Shown: positions 17,109-26,238 of the stretch, piece after piece
Layout of the letters: every line of letters begins with the position of its first letter
Numbering within the stretch: the first letter of the stretch is position 1
Source: BRH-c25 sp012519325
GTDB lineage: Bacteria; Bacillota; Clostridia; Lutisporales; Lutisporaceae
Direction of reading: 5' to 3'
Assembly: GCA_050950645.1 (NCBI GenBank)
Contig: JBMNHZ010000017.1
Coordinates: 124,001 to 188,000 of the forward strand
Length of the DNA: 64,000 bases
Notes under the pieces: generated by a model
Seen by the model: only the letters and a program-made list of their open reading frames with translations
What the model was told of the DNA's origin: nothing
The model's database searches: none
Program-made: the position numbers and the translations under genes

Positions 17109-17834
17109 ATGGAAGTTTATGAAAGAGCCGCACAATTAATAAGAAGCTACAAGCCTGCAGTAGTGTTGACAGGTGCCGGTATTTCAACGGAGAGCGGTAT
17201 TCCCGATTTCAGAAGTCCCGGAAGCGGCCTATGGGAGAAGATGAATCCCATGGAGGTTCTGTCAACGGAGGTGCTATATAACAACCCGAAGAAATTTTAT
17301 AATACAGGTTTCAAGATAATAATTTCAATGATGGATGCTGTTCCAAACAAAGCACACTTCATTATTGCAGAAATGGAAAAAAGAGGTTTTATTGATCTTG
17401 TGGTGACACAAAATATTGACGGATTGCATTATAAGGCAGGGAGCAAAAATGTCTATGAGGTACATGGGACTTCAAGGACCTTCAGTTGTGACAGCTGCGG
17501 TGAAGTATACGATACGGAAGTTATAGCAAGGAGGGTAAATGCGGGAGAGATACCACCCAAATGCAGATGCAGAGGAATAATAAGGCCGGATGTGGTGCTC
17601 TTCGGGGACATGCTCCCCGACTGCTTTAACGAAAGCATTAAAAAGGTTGAAGAATCAGAGCTTTTGATAGTAATAGGATCCAGTCTCACCGTATCTCCTG
17701 TGAACTATCTTGCGGAAATATGCAATAAACTGATGATTATAAATATAGGAGAAAATTTTTATGAGAATAAGAGTGATTTGATAATAAAGGAAAATATCTC
17801 TTCGGCCTTAGAGAGGATTGTGGAATTAATATGA
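17109..17834 (+). CDS. Sir2 family NAD-dependent protein deacylase
   Basis: 241-residue sirtuin. GAGISTESGIPDFRS near residues 21-35 is the NAD-binding motif, TQNIDGLHYKAG the second motif, and VHGTSRTF holds the catalytic histidine. Zinc cysteines are CDSCGE and CRCRG. RPDVVLFGDMLPD and GSSLTVSPVN complete the fold. It removes acyl groups from lysines, releasing nicotinamide and O-acyl-ADP-ribose. AAAGGAGGTGTGTCC precedes ATG 17109. The next gene overlaps by four bases, so the two are coupled. Confidence 0.92.
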   Translation: MEVYERAAQLIRSYKPAVVLTGAGISTESGIPDFRSPGSGLWEKMNPMEVLSTEVLYNNPKKFYNTGFKIIISMMDAVPNKAHFIIAEMEKRGFIDLVVTQNIDGLHYKAGSKNVYEVHGTSRTFSCDSCGEVYDTEVIARRVNAGEIPPKCRCRGIIRPDVVLFGDMLPDCFNESIKKVEESELLIVIGSSLTVSPVNYLAEICNKLMIINIGENFYENKSDLIIKENISSALERIVELI

Positions 17835-18571
17835 GCTTTTATAGTGGATTTGCAGAGCTTTACGATTTGTTTATGGAAGAAATAGACTATAAAGCATGGT
17901 GCAGATATGTAGAAAGTATTTTCGATATATATGGAATAATGCCGGTAAAAATACTTGATACTGCATGCGGCACAGGAAACATTACAATCCATATGTCCAA
18001 ATCCGGCTATGATGTATGGGGACTTGACATATCAAGTGATATGCTGGCTGTTGCAGAAAATAAAGCAAGATTAGAAAAGCAGAAAATAAGATTTTTAAAT
18101 CAGGACATGACAAAGATGGATTTAAATGAAAAATTCGATGCCGTACTTTGCATGTGTGACGGTGTAAATTATATTAATGATGAGGAAGCTCTGAACAATT
18201 ATTTTAAGCTTGTTTACGAAAGGCTTGCGGATAGAGGAATTTTTATTTTTGACATAAGCAGTTATTATAAAATAAAATGCATATTGGGGAATAATACTTA
18301 TTATGAAGAGAAAAATAATAGACATTATATTTGGAACAATAGTTATAACGAAGAAACCGATATTGTGGAAATGGAATTGATATTTTTTGTTCCGCAGGAC
18401 AGGCTGTTCCGGAAATATATTGAATATCATGTGCAGAAAGCTTATAAACATGAGTATCTGGAAAAAGCTCTTCAAAAGGCAGGCTTTAATGAGGTAAACT
18501 GCTATGATGGTTTCAGGCTTGTAAGACCTGATGCAAGAAGTAAAAGAATCTTTTTTGCAGCAAGGAAATAA
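17831..18571 (+). CDS. class I SAM-dependent methyltransferase, substrate unknown
   Basis: 246 residues, overlapping the sirtuin stop (ATGA). The SAM loop ILDTACGTGNITIHMSKSG is near residue 40, then VWGLDISSDML (acidic ribose-binding residue) and FDAVLCMCDGVNYI, the usual post-II and IV motifs of small-molecule methyltransferases (Methyltransf_25 type). The end LVRPDARSKRIFFAARK is typical of this group. No substrate can be read from the sequence. Confidence 0.8.
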   Translation: MSFYSGFAELYDLFMEEIDYKAWCRYVESIFDIYGIMPVKILDTACGTGNITIHMSKSGYDVWGLDISSDMLAVAENKARLEKQKIRFLNQDMTKMDLNEKFDAVLCMCDGVNYINDEEALNNYFKLVYERLADRGIFIFDISSYYKIKCILGNNTYYEEKNNRHYIWNNSYNEETDIVEMELIFFVPQDRLFRKYIEYHVQKAYKHEYLEKALQKAGFNEVNCYDGFRLVRPDARSKRIFFAARK

Positions 18572-18604
18572 CAAATCAAAAATAAATAATATTGGAGGAA
18601 ATGC

Positions 18605-19495
18605 ATGAAGGATTATGTTATAAGAGGAGCAAGTGCGGACGACAGCATCAGGTTTTTCAGCTGTATCACCACTGAAATGGTGGAGGAGGCAAGACAAATA
18701 CACAATTGCAGTCCAGTTTCTATTGCCGCCCTTGGAAGGATGCTGACTGCAGGAAGCATGATGGGAGTTATGCTAAAGTCGGATAAAGATACTGTAACTT
18801 TACAGATAAACGGTAAAGGCCCTGCCGGAAGTATAGTTGTCGTATCCGACAGCACAGGAAATACAAGAGGTTATATCTCAAATCCCAATGTTGAATTAAT
18901 GCATAAAGAGAATGGGAAGCTTGATGTGGGGAATGCAGTAGGTGCGGATGGTGTTTTTACAGTAATAAGAGATATGGGTTTGAAAGAGCCTTATGTGGGA
19001 CAAATACCTATTGTAACAGGAGAAATAGGAGATGATATATCTTCTTATTTTGCTGTATCCGAGCAAATACCTACTGCTGTGGGTTTGGGAGTGCTGATTG
19101 AAGTAGACGGACATGCTGCTGCTTCAGGAGGATTCATAATTCAGCTGATGCCGGAAGCAGATTCCGAAACTGCATCGAGGCTTGAAGAGCGTCTTAGCGG
19201 AATAAAACCGGTAACAGAAATGATAAGCTCCGGATATGATGCTGAAGGAATGATAAGGAGCATTTTGGGTAATATTGAATATAAGGTACTTGAAAGCAAA
19301 CAAGTTTTTTACCGATGCAGCTGCAGCAGGGAAAGAATGGAGAGAGCACTGATTAGTCTTGGGAAAAAGGATCTGCGGGAGATTATACAGGAACAGGGCA
19401 GCGCAGAGCTTGTTTGTCATTTTTGCAGCAAAAAATATTTCTTTTTTAAGGATGAACTGATTAAGCTACTTGAAAAGGCATCCGTAAATATATAA
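18605..19495 (+). CDS. hslO: redox-regulated chaperone Hsp33
   Basis: 296 residues, normal length. The N-terminal domain starts YVIRGASADDSIRFFS, and GRMLTAGSMMG and VGNAVGADGVFTVIRDMG are family landmarks. The C-terminal redox switch has the CxC...CxxC zinc cysteines (CSCS, then CHFC about 27 residues later). Oxidative stress releases zinc, forms disulfides and activates the holdase. Ribosome site GGAGG is seven bases upstream. Confidence 0.93.
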   Translation: MKDYVIRGASADDSIRFFSCITTEMVEEARQIHNCSPVSIAALGRMLTAGSMMGVMLKSDKDTVTLQINGKGPAGSIVVVSDSTGNTRGYISNPNVELMHKENGKLDVGNAVGADGVFTVIRDMGLKEPYVGQIPIVTGEIGDDISSYFAVSEQIPTAVGLGVLIEVDGHAAASGGFIIQLMPEADSETASRLEERLSGIKPVTEMISSGYDAEGMIRSILGNIEYKVLESKQVFYRCSCSRERMERALISLGKKDLREIIQEQGSAELVCHFCSKKYFFFKDELIKLLEKASVNI

Positions 19496-19570
19496 TATAG
19501 TATATGAAAGATTATTAGAGAAATCCCGTGCAATAAATTGATAAATTTAAGAAATATAAAAATTTTAGTT

Positions 19571-19599
19571 TTGACTTTAAACTATCTGTAGGTTATACT
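19571..19599 (+). promoter_or_regulatory. promoter of the tRNA cluster
   Basis: TTGACT (19571-19576), 17-bp spacer, TATACT (19594-19599), ending 22 bp before the first tRNA. Confidence 0.7.
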
Positions 19600-19621
19600 A
19601 ATTGATGTCGCAAGTTTTAGT

Positions 19622-19697
19622 GGGGGCATAGCTCAGCTGGGAGAGCATCTGCCTTACAAGCAGAGGGTCATAGGTTCGAGCCCTATTGTCCCCACCA
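19622..19697 (+). tRNA. tRNA-Val (TAC)
   Basis: Full cloverleaf: acceptor GGGGGCA/TGTCCCC, D-arm GCTCAGCTGGGAGAGC, anticodon loop CTTACAA with anticodon TAC, T-arm GGTTCGAGCC, encoded CCA. Confidence 0.95.
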
Positions 19698-19708
19698 TTA
19701 CACAAGAT

Positions 19709-19785
19709 GGCCCAGTAGTTCAGTTGGTTAGAATGCCAGCCTGTCACGCTGGAGGTCGACGGTTCGAGCCCGTTCTGGGTCGCCA
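19709..19785 (+). tRNA. tRNA-Asp (GTC)
   Basis: Acceptor GGCCCAG/CTGGGTC, anticodon stem CCAGC/GCTGG around GTC, T-arm GGTTCGAGCC, discriminator G and encoded CCA. Confidence 0.95.
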
Positions 19786-19798
19786 TTTTTTATACCAA

Positions 19799-19874
<76 letters not shown>

Positions 19875-19880
19875 AAAATC

Positions 19881-19955
19881 GCGGGTTTAACTCAGTGGTA
19901 GAGTGTCACCTTGCCAAGGTGAAAGTCGCGAGTTCGAATCTCGTAACCCGCTCCA
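19881..19955 (+). tRNA. tRNA-Gly (GCC)
   Basis: Acceptor GCGGGTT/AACCCGC, anticodon stem CACCT/AGGTG around GCC, T-arm AGTTCGAATCT, discriminator T and encoded CCA. Confidence 0.95.
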
Positions 19956-19967
19956 TATTTGATTTTA

Positions 19968-20041
19968 GGCGACATAGCCAAGTGGTAAGGCAGAGGACTG
20001 CAAATCCTTTACCCCCGGTTCAAATCCGGGTGTCGCCTCCA
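19968..20041 (+). tRNA. tRNA-Cys (GCA)
   Basis: Acceptor GGCGACA/TGTCGCC, anticodon stem GAGGA with TCCTT around GCA, T-arm GGTTCAAATCC, discriminator T and encoded CCA. Confidence 0.95.
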
Positions 20042-20053
20042 ATTTTTTATCTC

Positions 20054-20106
20054 AACTTATTGAAATCAGCTTTTAGCTAATTGAACAAATAAGTTTTTTT
20101 GTTTTT
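20054..20106 (+). terminator. terminator of the tRNA cluster
   Basis: AACTTATT (20054-20061) pairs with AATAAGTT (20088-20095), with an inner AGC-TTTTA-GCT hairpin, and runs into a long T stretch. Confidence 0.75.
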
Positions 20107-20155
20107 TGTATATATTGAGAAACAGCACATAAAGCATGGAAAGAGCTGAGTATAA

Positions 20156-20908
20156 ATGAATTTTTTAAAAACTGCCTTTATACCTGATGGCGAAGTAAGC
20201 CTTGTAATGGTGGATTACAGAATAAGTCCCATAATTGAAGCAAATCTTAAAAAAAGAGGTATTGCTTGCATTAAGACTGTCAGATGTCCGGAATTGTACG
20301 GCGCGGTGGATGGTCACCCGGACATGCTGATGTTCCATTTAGGAGGAAACAAAATAGTATTGGCACCCAATATATATGATGAAATGGCACCGAAGCTTAC
20401 GAAAAAAGGATTTGCAGTGACAAAGGGTGCAACTTGGCTGGTTAGAAACTATCCAGGCAATATCGCATATAATGTACTGAGAATCGGTAATATAGCATTC
20501 CACAGTATCAAATATACCGATACAGAGATAATTAAAGCTCTGGAAAAGGAAAATGTAAGGATGCTGAATGTAAATCAAGGCTATACAAAATGCTCCGTAT
20601 GCATTCTGGACAATAGAACTATTATTACATCTGATAGAAAGATTTCGGAAATTGCTGAAAAATATGGAATAGAAAGCTTTCTGACAAGACCGGGAGGAAT
20701 TGAGTTAAAAAGCTTGAACTATGGATTCCTTGGGGGTGCAAGCGGCCTGCTTTCAAAAAATCGGATAGCCTTTTCAGGTAAGCTTGAAAGCCTTGAGGAC
20801 GGCTGCAAGTTGATTGAATTTATTAATAAAAAAGGCTTTGAAATAGTATATCTATCTGATGAAAAGCCTGTCGATTACGGTTCGATTCTTCCTCTGAAAT
20901 GCCATTAA
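20156..20908 (+). CDS. DUF6873-like protein, function unknown
   Basis: 250 residues. The sequence (CPELYGAVDGHPDMLMFHLGG, NQGYTKCSVCILDNRTIITSD and LNYGFLGGASGLL) resembles a clostridial family that databases list as DUF6873, with a fold related to guanidino-group modifying enzymes. The HPDM, GYTKCS and GGASG motifs could line an active site, but this is inference. No signal peptide or membrane segment. It stands alone after the tRNA terminator, with AAAGAGCTG as a weak ribosome site. Confidence 0.6.
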   Translation: MNFLKTAFIPDGEVSLVMVDYRISPIIEANLKKRGIACIKTVRCPELYGAVDGHPDMLMFHLGGNKIVLAPNIYDEMAPKLTKKGFAVTKGATWLVRNYPGNIAYNVLRIGNIAFHSIKYTDTEIIKALEKENVRMLNVNQGYTKCSVCILDNRTIITSDRKISEIAEKYGIESFLTRPGGIELKSLNYGFLGGASGLLSKNRIAFSGKLESLEDGCKLIEFINKKGFEIVYLSDEKPVDYGSILPLKCH

Positions 20909-21115
20909 TTGAAACATTTACAGACATAGTGTCCAATACCCAAGAAGATAAGGTGCGGCAGCGTTTTTATACAAATTAACCCGCCACTTTGCTTTGAATA
21001 CAAGAAATATTTAGGCAGATAATAATTAATGAAAGACGATTTAAAGATACGTAATAATTCTTTGGATACTCTCTGTCCTATTTATACGGTATCCAGCAAG
21101 GAGGGAGTAGGACTA

Positions 21116-22006
21116 ATGTTTCTTGTAGCAATCGGTACCTGGGTAGATTCCGAAATAATAATGTCTGAGATATACAGGCAATTTAATGAGGCTAAATCAG
21201 AAGGCATAGACATTTCTTATGAGGACTATAAACTTGGAAGTACTCTTTTCATAAGCTGCGGCATAAAAGGCAGGACAGATGCCGGAGAGGAATTCAAATA
21301 TATTCTTTCAAATATTGTTGCAGGAGTGATAATAAATCATTATGAACCGAGGCTCCTCAGGAAAATTGTCAGAGAAAACTTCTCTTACCTGAATTTAAAG
21401 GAACAGGCAGCAGTTATCGATAAGGCATGCAAACTCCTTAGGGAGGAAAAGATGGTTCAGCCGGGAGGATTCTACAAAGCGACCAGGAGAAGCAGGATTA
21501 TGCGGGGAATAATCGAATATCTGAATGCTGAAAAAGAGTTGAATATTGAAGGGTTTATAAATTTTCGTCTTAATGCATATATTAATGAACTGAATGATGC
21601 AGCCGAAAGGGCAATGGAGATTTTTGCAGCTGAAAGGGAATACAATGAGTTCATCAAGCTGTTGAGAAACTTTGTTGATATTCAGGAATGCAAGATAGAT
21701 ACTGTGCATTTGTGTCAATCCAAGGATGGCAGATATCTGCTGTATGATGATAAAAAAAACAGTATAAGCAGTGAATACTTTGACGAACTGCGTTCAGAAA
21801 TACTGGACGACACAATCAATTATGACGACCTGCTAATTAGCACATTAATCACAGTTTCACCAAATAAAATAATGATACATGATATAGAAGAATTCAAGAA
21901 TAAGGAACTGGTTCAGACCATATCAAATGTTTTTGCAGATAGAATAACCATATGCAGCAAATGTGATTTTTGCGACAGCCTGCAGGGTAGCAGTAAAACA
22001 ACTTAG
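21116..22006 (+). CDS. ytxC: sporulation protein YtxC, 3' end altered by an insertion
   Basis: 296 residues from ATG 21116, chosen because AAGGAGGG lies at 21099-21105; an in-frame ATG at 21029 lacks a ribosome site. It matches the YtxC family (Spore_YtxC): LGSTLFISCGIKG, VAGVIINHYEPRLLRKIV and FINFRLNAYINELNDA. The role in sporulation is not known. A type A element entered after the TSD at 21993-22001 and now supplies the stop (ACT TAG). Without it the frame would read TNKYSL and stop, so only about six residues are changed and the protein is probably functional. Confidence 0.8.
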   Translation: MFLVAIGTWVDSEIIMSEIYRQFNEAKSEGIDISYEDYKLGSTLFISCGIKGRTDAGEEFKYILSNIVAGVIINHYEPRLLRKIVRENFSYLNLKEQAAVIDKACKLLREEKMVQPGGFYKATRRSRIMRGIIEYLNAEKELNIEGFINFRLNAYINELNDAAERAMEIFAAEREYNEFIKLLRNFVDIQECKIDTVHLCQSKDGRYLLYDDKKNSISSEYFDELRSEILDDTINYDDLLISTLITVSPNKIMIHDIEEFKNKELVQTISNVFADRITICSKCDFCDSLQGSSKTT

Positions 22007-23142
22007 CGTAAAGTTACCGTAGGGATTGTATGGAAATAAAAGTAAAACAATAGAAAAGAAGACTTCATCCTGTTATGATATAAGTTGACAATCAAATAAA
22101 CAAAAAAGGATGGGAGTCTTCTATGTATAATAGTTTACAACATTTTAATGAATTTGGCACAAGGAAAATTGAAGAAACAATAAAAAATTAAATAAATGAG
22201 AAAAAGGATTTGGCTGATTTGGTTTTAGGTCTGCAAGAAAGCTATTCGAATTAGGGAGAAATATACTCACTGAAGTATTAGAAGATATGGATGAATATTT
22301 GCGTAACTGTGGAGTTAGAAAGAAGGACTGGGAGATTGTAAGAAAAGACCAAACAGGCCTTCCAACTAGCTTTGGAGCTATTAGATATAACAGAATATAT
22401 TTTAAGCCTAAGAAGGAAGGAAGTCGTAAATATCTAGTAGATGAGATTGTAGGTATAAATCCTCATGACAGAGTAAGTGCAGATGTGGTCATCAACAGCC
22501 CATTTCAATGATGAAGGAACCATGTACTATGCCTTAAAAGATGCTATTGAATGGCCGGATAAGAACATGGTAAAAGGTATCTTTAAACAGATAATAGAAA
22601 AAACAGATTCTGACACAAAGAAAGAAGCAGTAAAGAATGCACAAAAATATATTCTAAACAACTGGGATGGCATAGAGATTCAATCACAAACAAGTGAAGA
22701 GATTATTGGATGTAGCGCAGAGGGTCATGTAAGCCATGTTTTATCTGATAGATTAAGTAGTAGGCCTGAAGGCTGGTCAAAGATTGGTATAGCACAAATG
22801 TCACAGCTTGGAATATACAAGAAAAATGGCGGTAAAATATATGACTTAGTTATGGCACAAAAGGTAAAGGAACAAAAAGAAAAGAAGATACAAATACAAG
22901 AAACACTAATAAAAAGCTTAAGGAATGCAACAACGAAATATCAAAATGCAGTAAACACAAATATTACAGCTATAGATATAGGACATAAGACAGGGCTTTA
23001 TAAAGGCCTTAAAACTATAATGGGTATACGTTAAGAATGACTGACAAATCATATGGGAGATGCTTGTTGTCAAGAGCATTCCATCAACCTAAATATCAGG
23101 ATGATTCTATTCTTCTTTTCCCTACAGTAAATTGACGCTATC
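22002..23142 (+). mobile_element. ISLre2-family-like element (type A), internally deleted
   Basis: 1141-bp element flanked by GTAAAACAA at 21993-22001 and 23143-23151, a perfect 9-bp target duplication. Terminal repeats are CTTAGCGTAAAGTTACCGTA and, from the right end, GATAGCGTCAATTTACTGTA, followed by GGGA in both. It is about 0.4-0.5 kb shorter than a full-length relative and cannot encode a whole transposase. Confidence 0.88.
22123..23034 (+). pseudogene. ISLre2 family transposase, broken and deleted
   Basis: ATG 22123 starts MYNSLQHFNEFGTRKIEE, followed by an in-frame stop (TTAAATAA, where the sister copy reads TTTCATAA) and a lost base at about 22240. The reading resumes as EDMDEYLRNCGVRKKDWEIV and GINPHDRVSADVVIN, then an internal deletion joins VVIN (about 22495) to the late part TAHFNDEGTMYYALKDAIEW. 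The C-terminus SAEGHVSHVLSDRLSSRPEG to KTIMGIR is intact. It is of the UPF0236/ISLre2 family but clearly a different subgroup from the 13.5-kb copy. Confidence 0.82.
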
Positions 23143-23177
23143 GTAAAACAAACAAATATAGCCTATGATTAAGAACT

Positions 23178-23211
23178 GTGGTATAATATGCGTGAATTCA
23201 TATTATACCAC
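23178..23211. repeat. perfect 13-bp inverted repeat containing a -10-like box
   Basis: GTGGTATAATATG (23178-23190) and CATATTATACCAC (23199-23211) are perfect inverse copies separated by 8 bp, 27 bp upstream of the DUF445 start. Each arm holds TATAAT or its complement. It may be an operator, a divergent promoter or an RNA hairpin. Confidence 0.6.
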
Positions 23212-23238
23212 AAAACCCATATGGACGGGGGCAAACAA

Positions 23239-23835
23239 ATGTATGAAGTACCTTTTCTGATAGCTGCAGGCGCGATTATCGGCTGGTTTACAAACGTACT
23301 TGCAATAAAAATGCTTTTCAGGCCTATAAAGACTTTCAGGATTCCGCTGCTGAATATAACAATACAAGGCCTCATACCCAAAAGAAGGCATGATATCGCG
23401 AAAAGCATAGGAGATGTAGTGGAAAAGGAGCTTATTTCAATAAATGAGATTTTTGACAGGCTGGTAACCGAGGAAAACAAGCAGGAAGTAATATCTGTAA
23501 TAAGAGAGAAGCTAATTAAGGTTGTTGACTACAAGATTCCGGCAATTATACCTTACTCCATAAAGAGCAGGATAATTGACTATTTCGACGAACAGATTAA
23601 CAAGGATGCAATGTCCATACTAAACAGTTCTATTGAGGGAATAATAAGCAATACGGCATATAAAATAAAAATAGGAGAGATGGTAGAAGAAAAAATAGAT
23701 GACCTGGAGCTTGAAAACATGGAAAAGCTGATATTGAGCCTTGCTTCCAGAGAATTGAAGCACATAGAGCTGCTTGGCGGGCTGCTTGGTGGAATAATAG
23801 GGCTATTTCAGGCTGTTATTATGAGAATAATATAA
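23239..23835 (+). CDS. DUF445 family membrane protein
   Basis: 198 residues from ATG 23239, with GACGGGGGC as a poor ribosome site. GAIIGWFTNVLAIKMLFRP near residues 9-27 is the DUF445 hallmark: a membrane segment with the conserved TN..A.KMLFRP. A long helical middle (IREKLIKVVDYKI) follows, and a second membrane helix ends the protein (LLGGLLGGIIGLFQAVIM). YheB/DUF445 proteins are membrane proteins of unclear role, some linked to the spore envelope. The type A element sits 90 bp upstream and may have cut it off from its former neighbour. Confidence 0.78.
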   Translation: MYEVPFLIAAGAIIGWFTNVLAIKMLFRPIKTFRIPLLNITIQGLIPKRRHDIAKSIGDVVEKELISINEIFDRLVTEENKQEVISVIREKLIKVVDYKIPAIIPYSIKSRIIDYFDEQINKDAMSILNSSIEGIISNTAYKIKIGEMVEEKIDDLELENMEKLILSLASRELKHIELLGGLLGGIIGLFQAVIMRII

Positions 23836-23884
23836 TTGCATTTTTTAGTTGAATAATGTATAATTTATTACAAATAATATACCT

Positions 23885-24118
23885 ATTGCTATGATAAGGA
23901 TGAGTAAAGCAAGTAAATCCATAAGGGAGGAAATGTCGCAGACTGAGAGCATTTCCTGGATAATCTGCTTGAAAACCACCTTGGAGTTCCGGGTTGAACA
24001 GGCATCGGCTTCAGTATTCCCGGACGTTGATTACGTTACAATCCAGAGTACAAATCAGGGTGGAACCGTGGGAGTATATCCCGCCCCTTTCGGGGTGGGT
24101 GTTTTGTTTTTTTGCAGA
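23885..24118 (+). promoter_or_regulatory. T-box leader of thrS
   Basis: The T-box core AGGGTGGAACCGTGG (24057-24071) is followed by a terminator stem CCCGCCCC/GGGGTGGG near 24080-24099 and a T-run to 24113. The upstream part (GATGAGTAAAGCAAG, then GCAGACTGAGAGCATTTCC) fits stem I. Uncharged tRNA-Thr should stabilise the antiterminator and switch thrS on. The specifier codon was not fixed with certainty. Confidence 0.88.
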
Positions 24119-24140
24119 AAAATCAAAGGAGGTACACGGA

Positions 24141-26051
24141 ATGGTGAAAATTACTTTAAAAGACGGTTCTGTCAAGGAATATCCGAAAAGTACTACAGTT
24201 GAGGAGATAGTTGCTTCAATAGGAAGCAGGCTGTTAAAAGCCGCCCTGGCTGCAAAGATAAACGGCAAGGTTGTGGATTTATTTACACCTGTAATGGAAG
24301 ACAGCAGTCTTGAGGTTCTTACCTTTGAGGATGATGATGGAAAATGGGCATTAAGACATACCGGATCTCATATATTAGCCCAGGCGGTAAAAAGGCTTTA
24401 TCCCGACGCTAAGCTTGCAATCGGTCCTGCAATAGATACGGGCTTTTACTATGATATTGATTCGGATAAACCTTTCTCGGAAGCCGATCTGGCAGCTATT
24501 GAAAAAGAAATGGAAAATATCGTTAAGGAGGATTTAAAGCTTGAGAGATTTGAGCTTCCAAGAAATGAAGCTCTCGATATGGTGAGCAGGCTGGGTGAAA
24601 TCTATAAGGTTGAACTGATAAACGACCTTCCTGAGGATGCAGTTATATCTTTCTACAAGCAGGGAGAGTTTGTCGACCTGTGTGCCGGGCCTCACGCGCC
24701 TTCTACGGGAAAGGTAAAGGCTTTTAAGCTTCTGAATGCTGCGGGTGCTTACTGGAGAGGCAGTGAGAAGAACAAAATGCTTCAGAGAATATATGGAACT
24801 GCCTTTATAAAAAAGAACCAATTGGAAGAATACTTGAACATGCTGGAGGAAGCTAAACGAAGGGATCACAGAAAGCTGGGAAAAGAGCTTGATTTATTCA
24901 GCCTCCATGAAGAAGGGCCCGGTTTTCCGTTTTTCCATCCCAAGGGAATGATAATAAGGAATGAGCTTGAGAGCTTCTGGAGAGATATCCACAGGAAGCA
25001 CGGTTATAAAGAAATCAAGACACCGATAATACTGAATGAGGATTTATGGCATCAATCGGGGCATTGGGATCATTACAAAGATAATATGTACTTTACTACA
25101 ATAGATGAAAAGAATTATGCGGTAAAACCCATGAATTGCCCCGGAGGCATATTAATATATAAGAGTGCAATGTACAGCTACAGGGATTTGCCTCTCAGAA
25201 TGGGAGAGCTCGGCCTTGTGCACAGGCATGAGCTGTCTGGAGCTCTTCACGGATTGATGCGTGTAAGAAACTTTACTCAGGATGATGCCCATTTATATCT
25301 GACACCGGAGCAAATTAAGGAAGAAGTATTGGGAGTAATAAGCCTTACGGATCATATTTACAAGCTGTTCGGCTTTAAATACAGGGTCGAGCTTTCGACA
25401 CGTCCTGAAAATTCAATGGGCAGCGATGAGGATTGGGAAAACGCTACCGATGCCTTACGGGATGCTTTAGAAGCCGCTAATTTGCCTTATAAGATAAATG
25501 AGGGCGATGGTGCCTTCTATGGCCCCAAGATTGATTTTCATCTGGAAGACAGTATAGGACGTACCTGGCAGTGCGGAACAATACAATTGGATTTCCAGAT
25601 GCCTGAGAAATTTGATCTTACTTATGTGGGAGCGGACGGCGAGAAGCACAGGCCTGTTATGATTCACAGGACAATATTCGGAAGCATAGAAAGATTTATA
25701 GGTATACTGATTGAAAACTATGCCGGCGCATTTCCGGTATGGCTTGCTCCGGTACAGGTGATTATTCTTCCCGTATCTGAGAAGCAAAAGGAATATGCGG
25801 AAAAACTAAATAAGCAGCTGGAGGATCTTAGTATTCGTGCTGAATCTGATTTGAGAAGCGAAAAGGTTGGATATAAAATAAGGGAAGCACAGCTGCAGAA
25901 AATCCCATATATGCTTGTGGTAGGCGATAAGGAAATGGAGGCAGGCACCGTATCGGTAAGAGACAGAAAAGAAGGAGATAAAGGCATTATGAAATTTGAG
26001 GAGTTCCTGTCAAGGATAAAGTATGAAATAGAGAATAAAATCAGCAAGTAA
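24141..26051 (+). CDS. thrS: threonine--tRNA ligase
   Basis: 636 residues from ATG 24141, behind AAAGGAGGT; longer in-frame readings from 23994 run through the T-box and are not used. Order: TGS domain (KITLKDGSVKEYPKSTTVEE), editing domain with HTGSHILAQAVKRLYP (HxxxH), class II core with motif 2 (HRHELSGALHGLMRVRNFTQ) and motif 3 (MIHRTIFGSIERFIGILIE), then the anticodon-binding domain (PVQVIILPVSEKQKEYA). It charges tRNA-Thr. Complete, normal length, with its own terminator. Confidence 0.97.
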   Translation: MVKITLKDGSVKEYPKSTTVEEIVASIGSRLLKAALAAKINGKVVDLFTPVMEDSSLEVLTFEDDDGKWALRHTGSHILAQAVKRLYPDAKLAIGPAIDTGFYYDIDSDKPFSEADLAAIEKEMENIVKEDLKLERFELPRNEALDMVSRLGEIYKVELINDLPEDAVISFYKQGEFVDLCAGPHAPSTGKVKAFKLLNAAGAYWRGSEKNKMLQRIYGTAFIKKNQLEEYLNMLEEAKRRDHRKLGKELDLFSLHEEGPGFPFFHPKGMIIRNELESFWRDIHRKHGYKEIKTPIILNEDLWHQSGHWDHYKDNMYFTTIDEKNYAVKPMNCPGGILIYKSAMYSYRDLPLRMGELGLVHRHELSGALHGLMRVRNFTQDDAHLYLTPEQIKEEVLGVISLTDHIYKLFGFKYRVELSTRPENSMGSDEDWENATDALRDALEAANLPYKINEGDGAFYGPKIDFHLEDSIGRTWQCGTIQLDFQMPEKFDLTYVGADGEKHRPVMIHRTIFGSIERFIGILIENYAGAFPVWLAPVQVIILPVSEKQKEYAEKLNKQLEDLSIRAESDLRSEKVGYKIREAQLQKIPYMLVVGDKEMEAGTVSVRDRKEGDKGIMKFEEFLSRIKYEIENKISK

Positions 26052-26078
26052 AACATCTTCTTCTATAAGAAATAAAAA

Positions 26079-26117
26079 AACAGGTAAACTGCAATAATGC
26101 GGATTACCTGTTTTTGT
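26079..26117 (+). terminator. intrinsic terminator of thrS
   Basis: AACAGGTAA (26079-26087) pairs with TTACCTGTT (26104-26112) and runs into Ts. The IS copy begins right behind at 26124; the left TSD (26115-26123) overlaps the terminator's T-run. Confidence 0.8.
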
Positions 26118-26238
26118 TATATCCTTAGAGTATAATTTTCATTGGCAAAAATAAAGGAAGAGGCAAAATACCTCTTCCCGTCATACAAATCAAACTGTAG
26201 AATGTAATTGTCAAGAAAACATCGACAGGAGTGATTTG

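Noticed and set aside
23994..24140. Long N-terminal extension of ThrRS
   Set aside because: The extension overlaps the T-box and terminator; the TGS domain starts at ATG 24141, which has a strong ribosome site.
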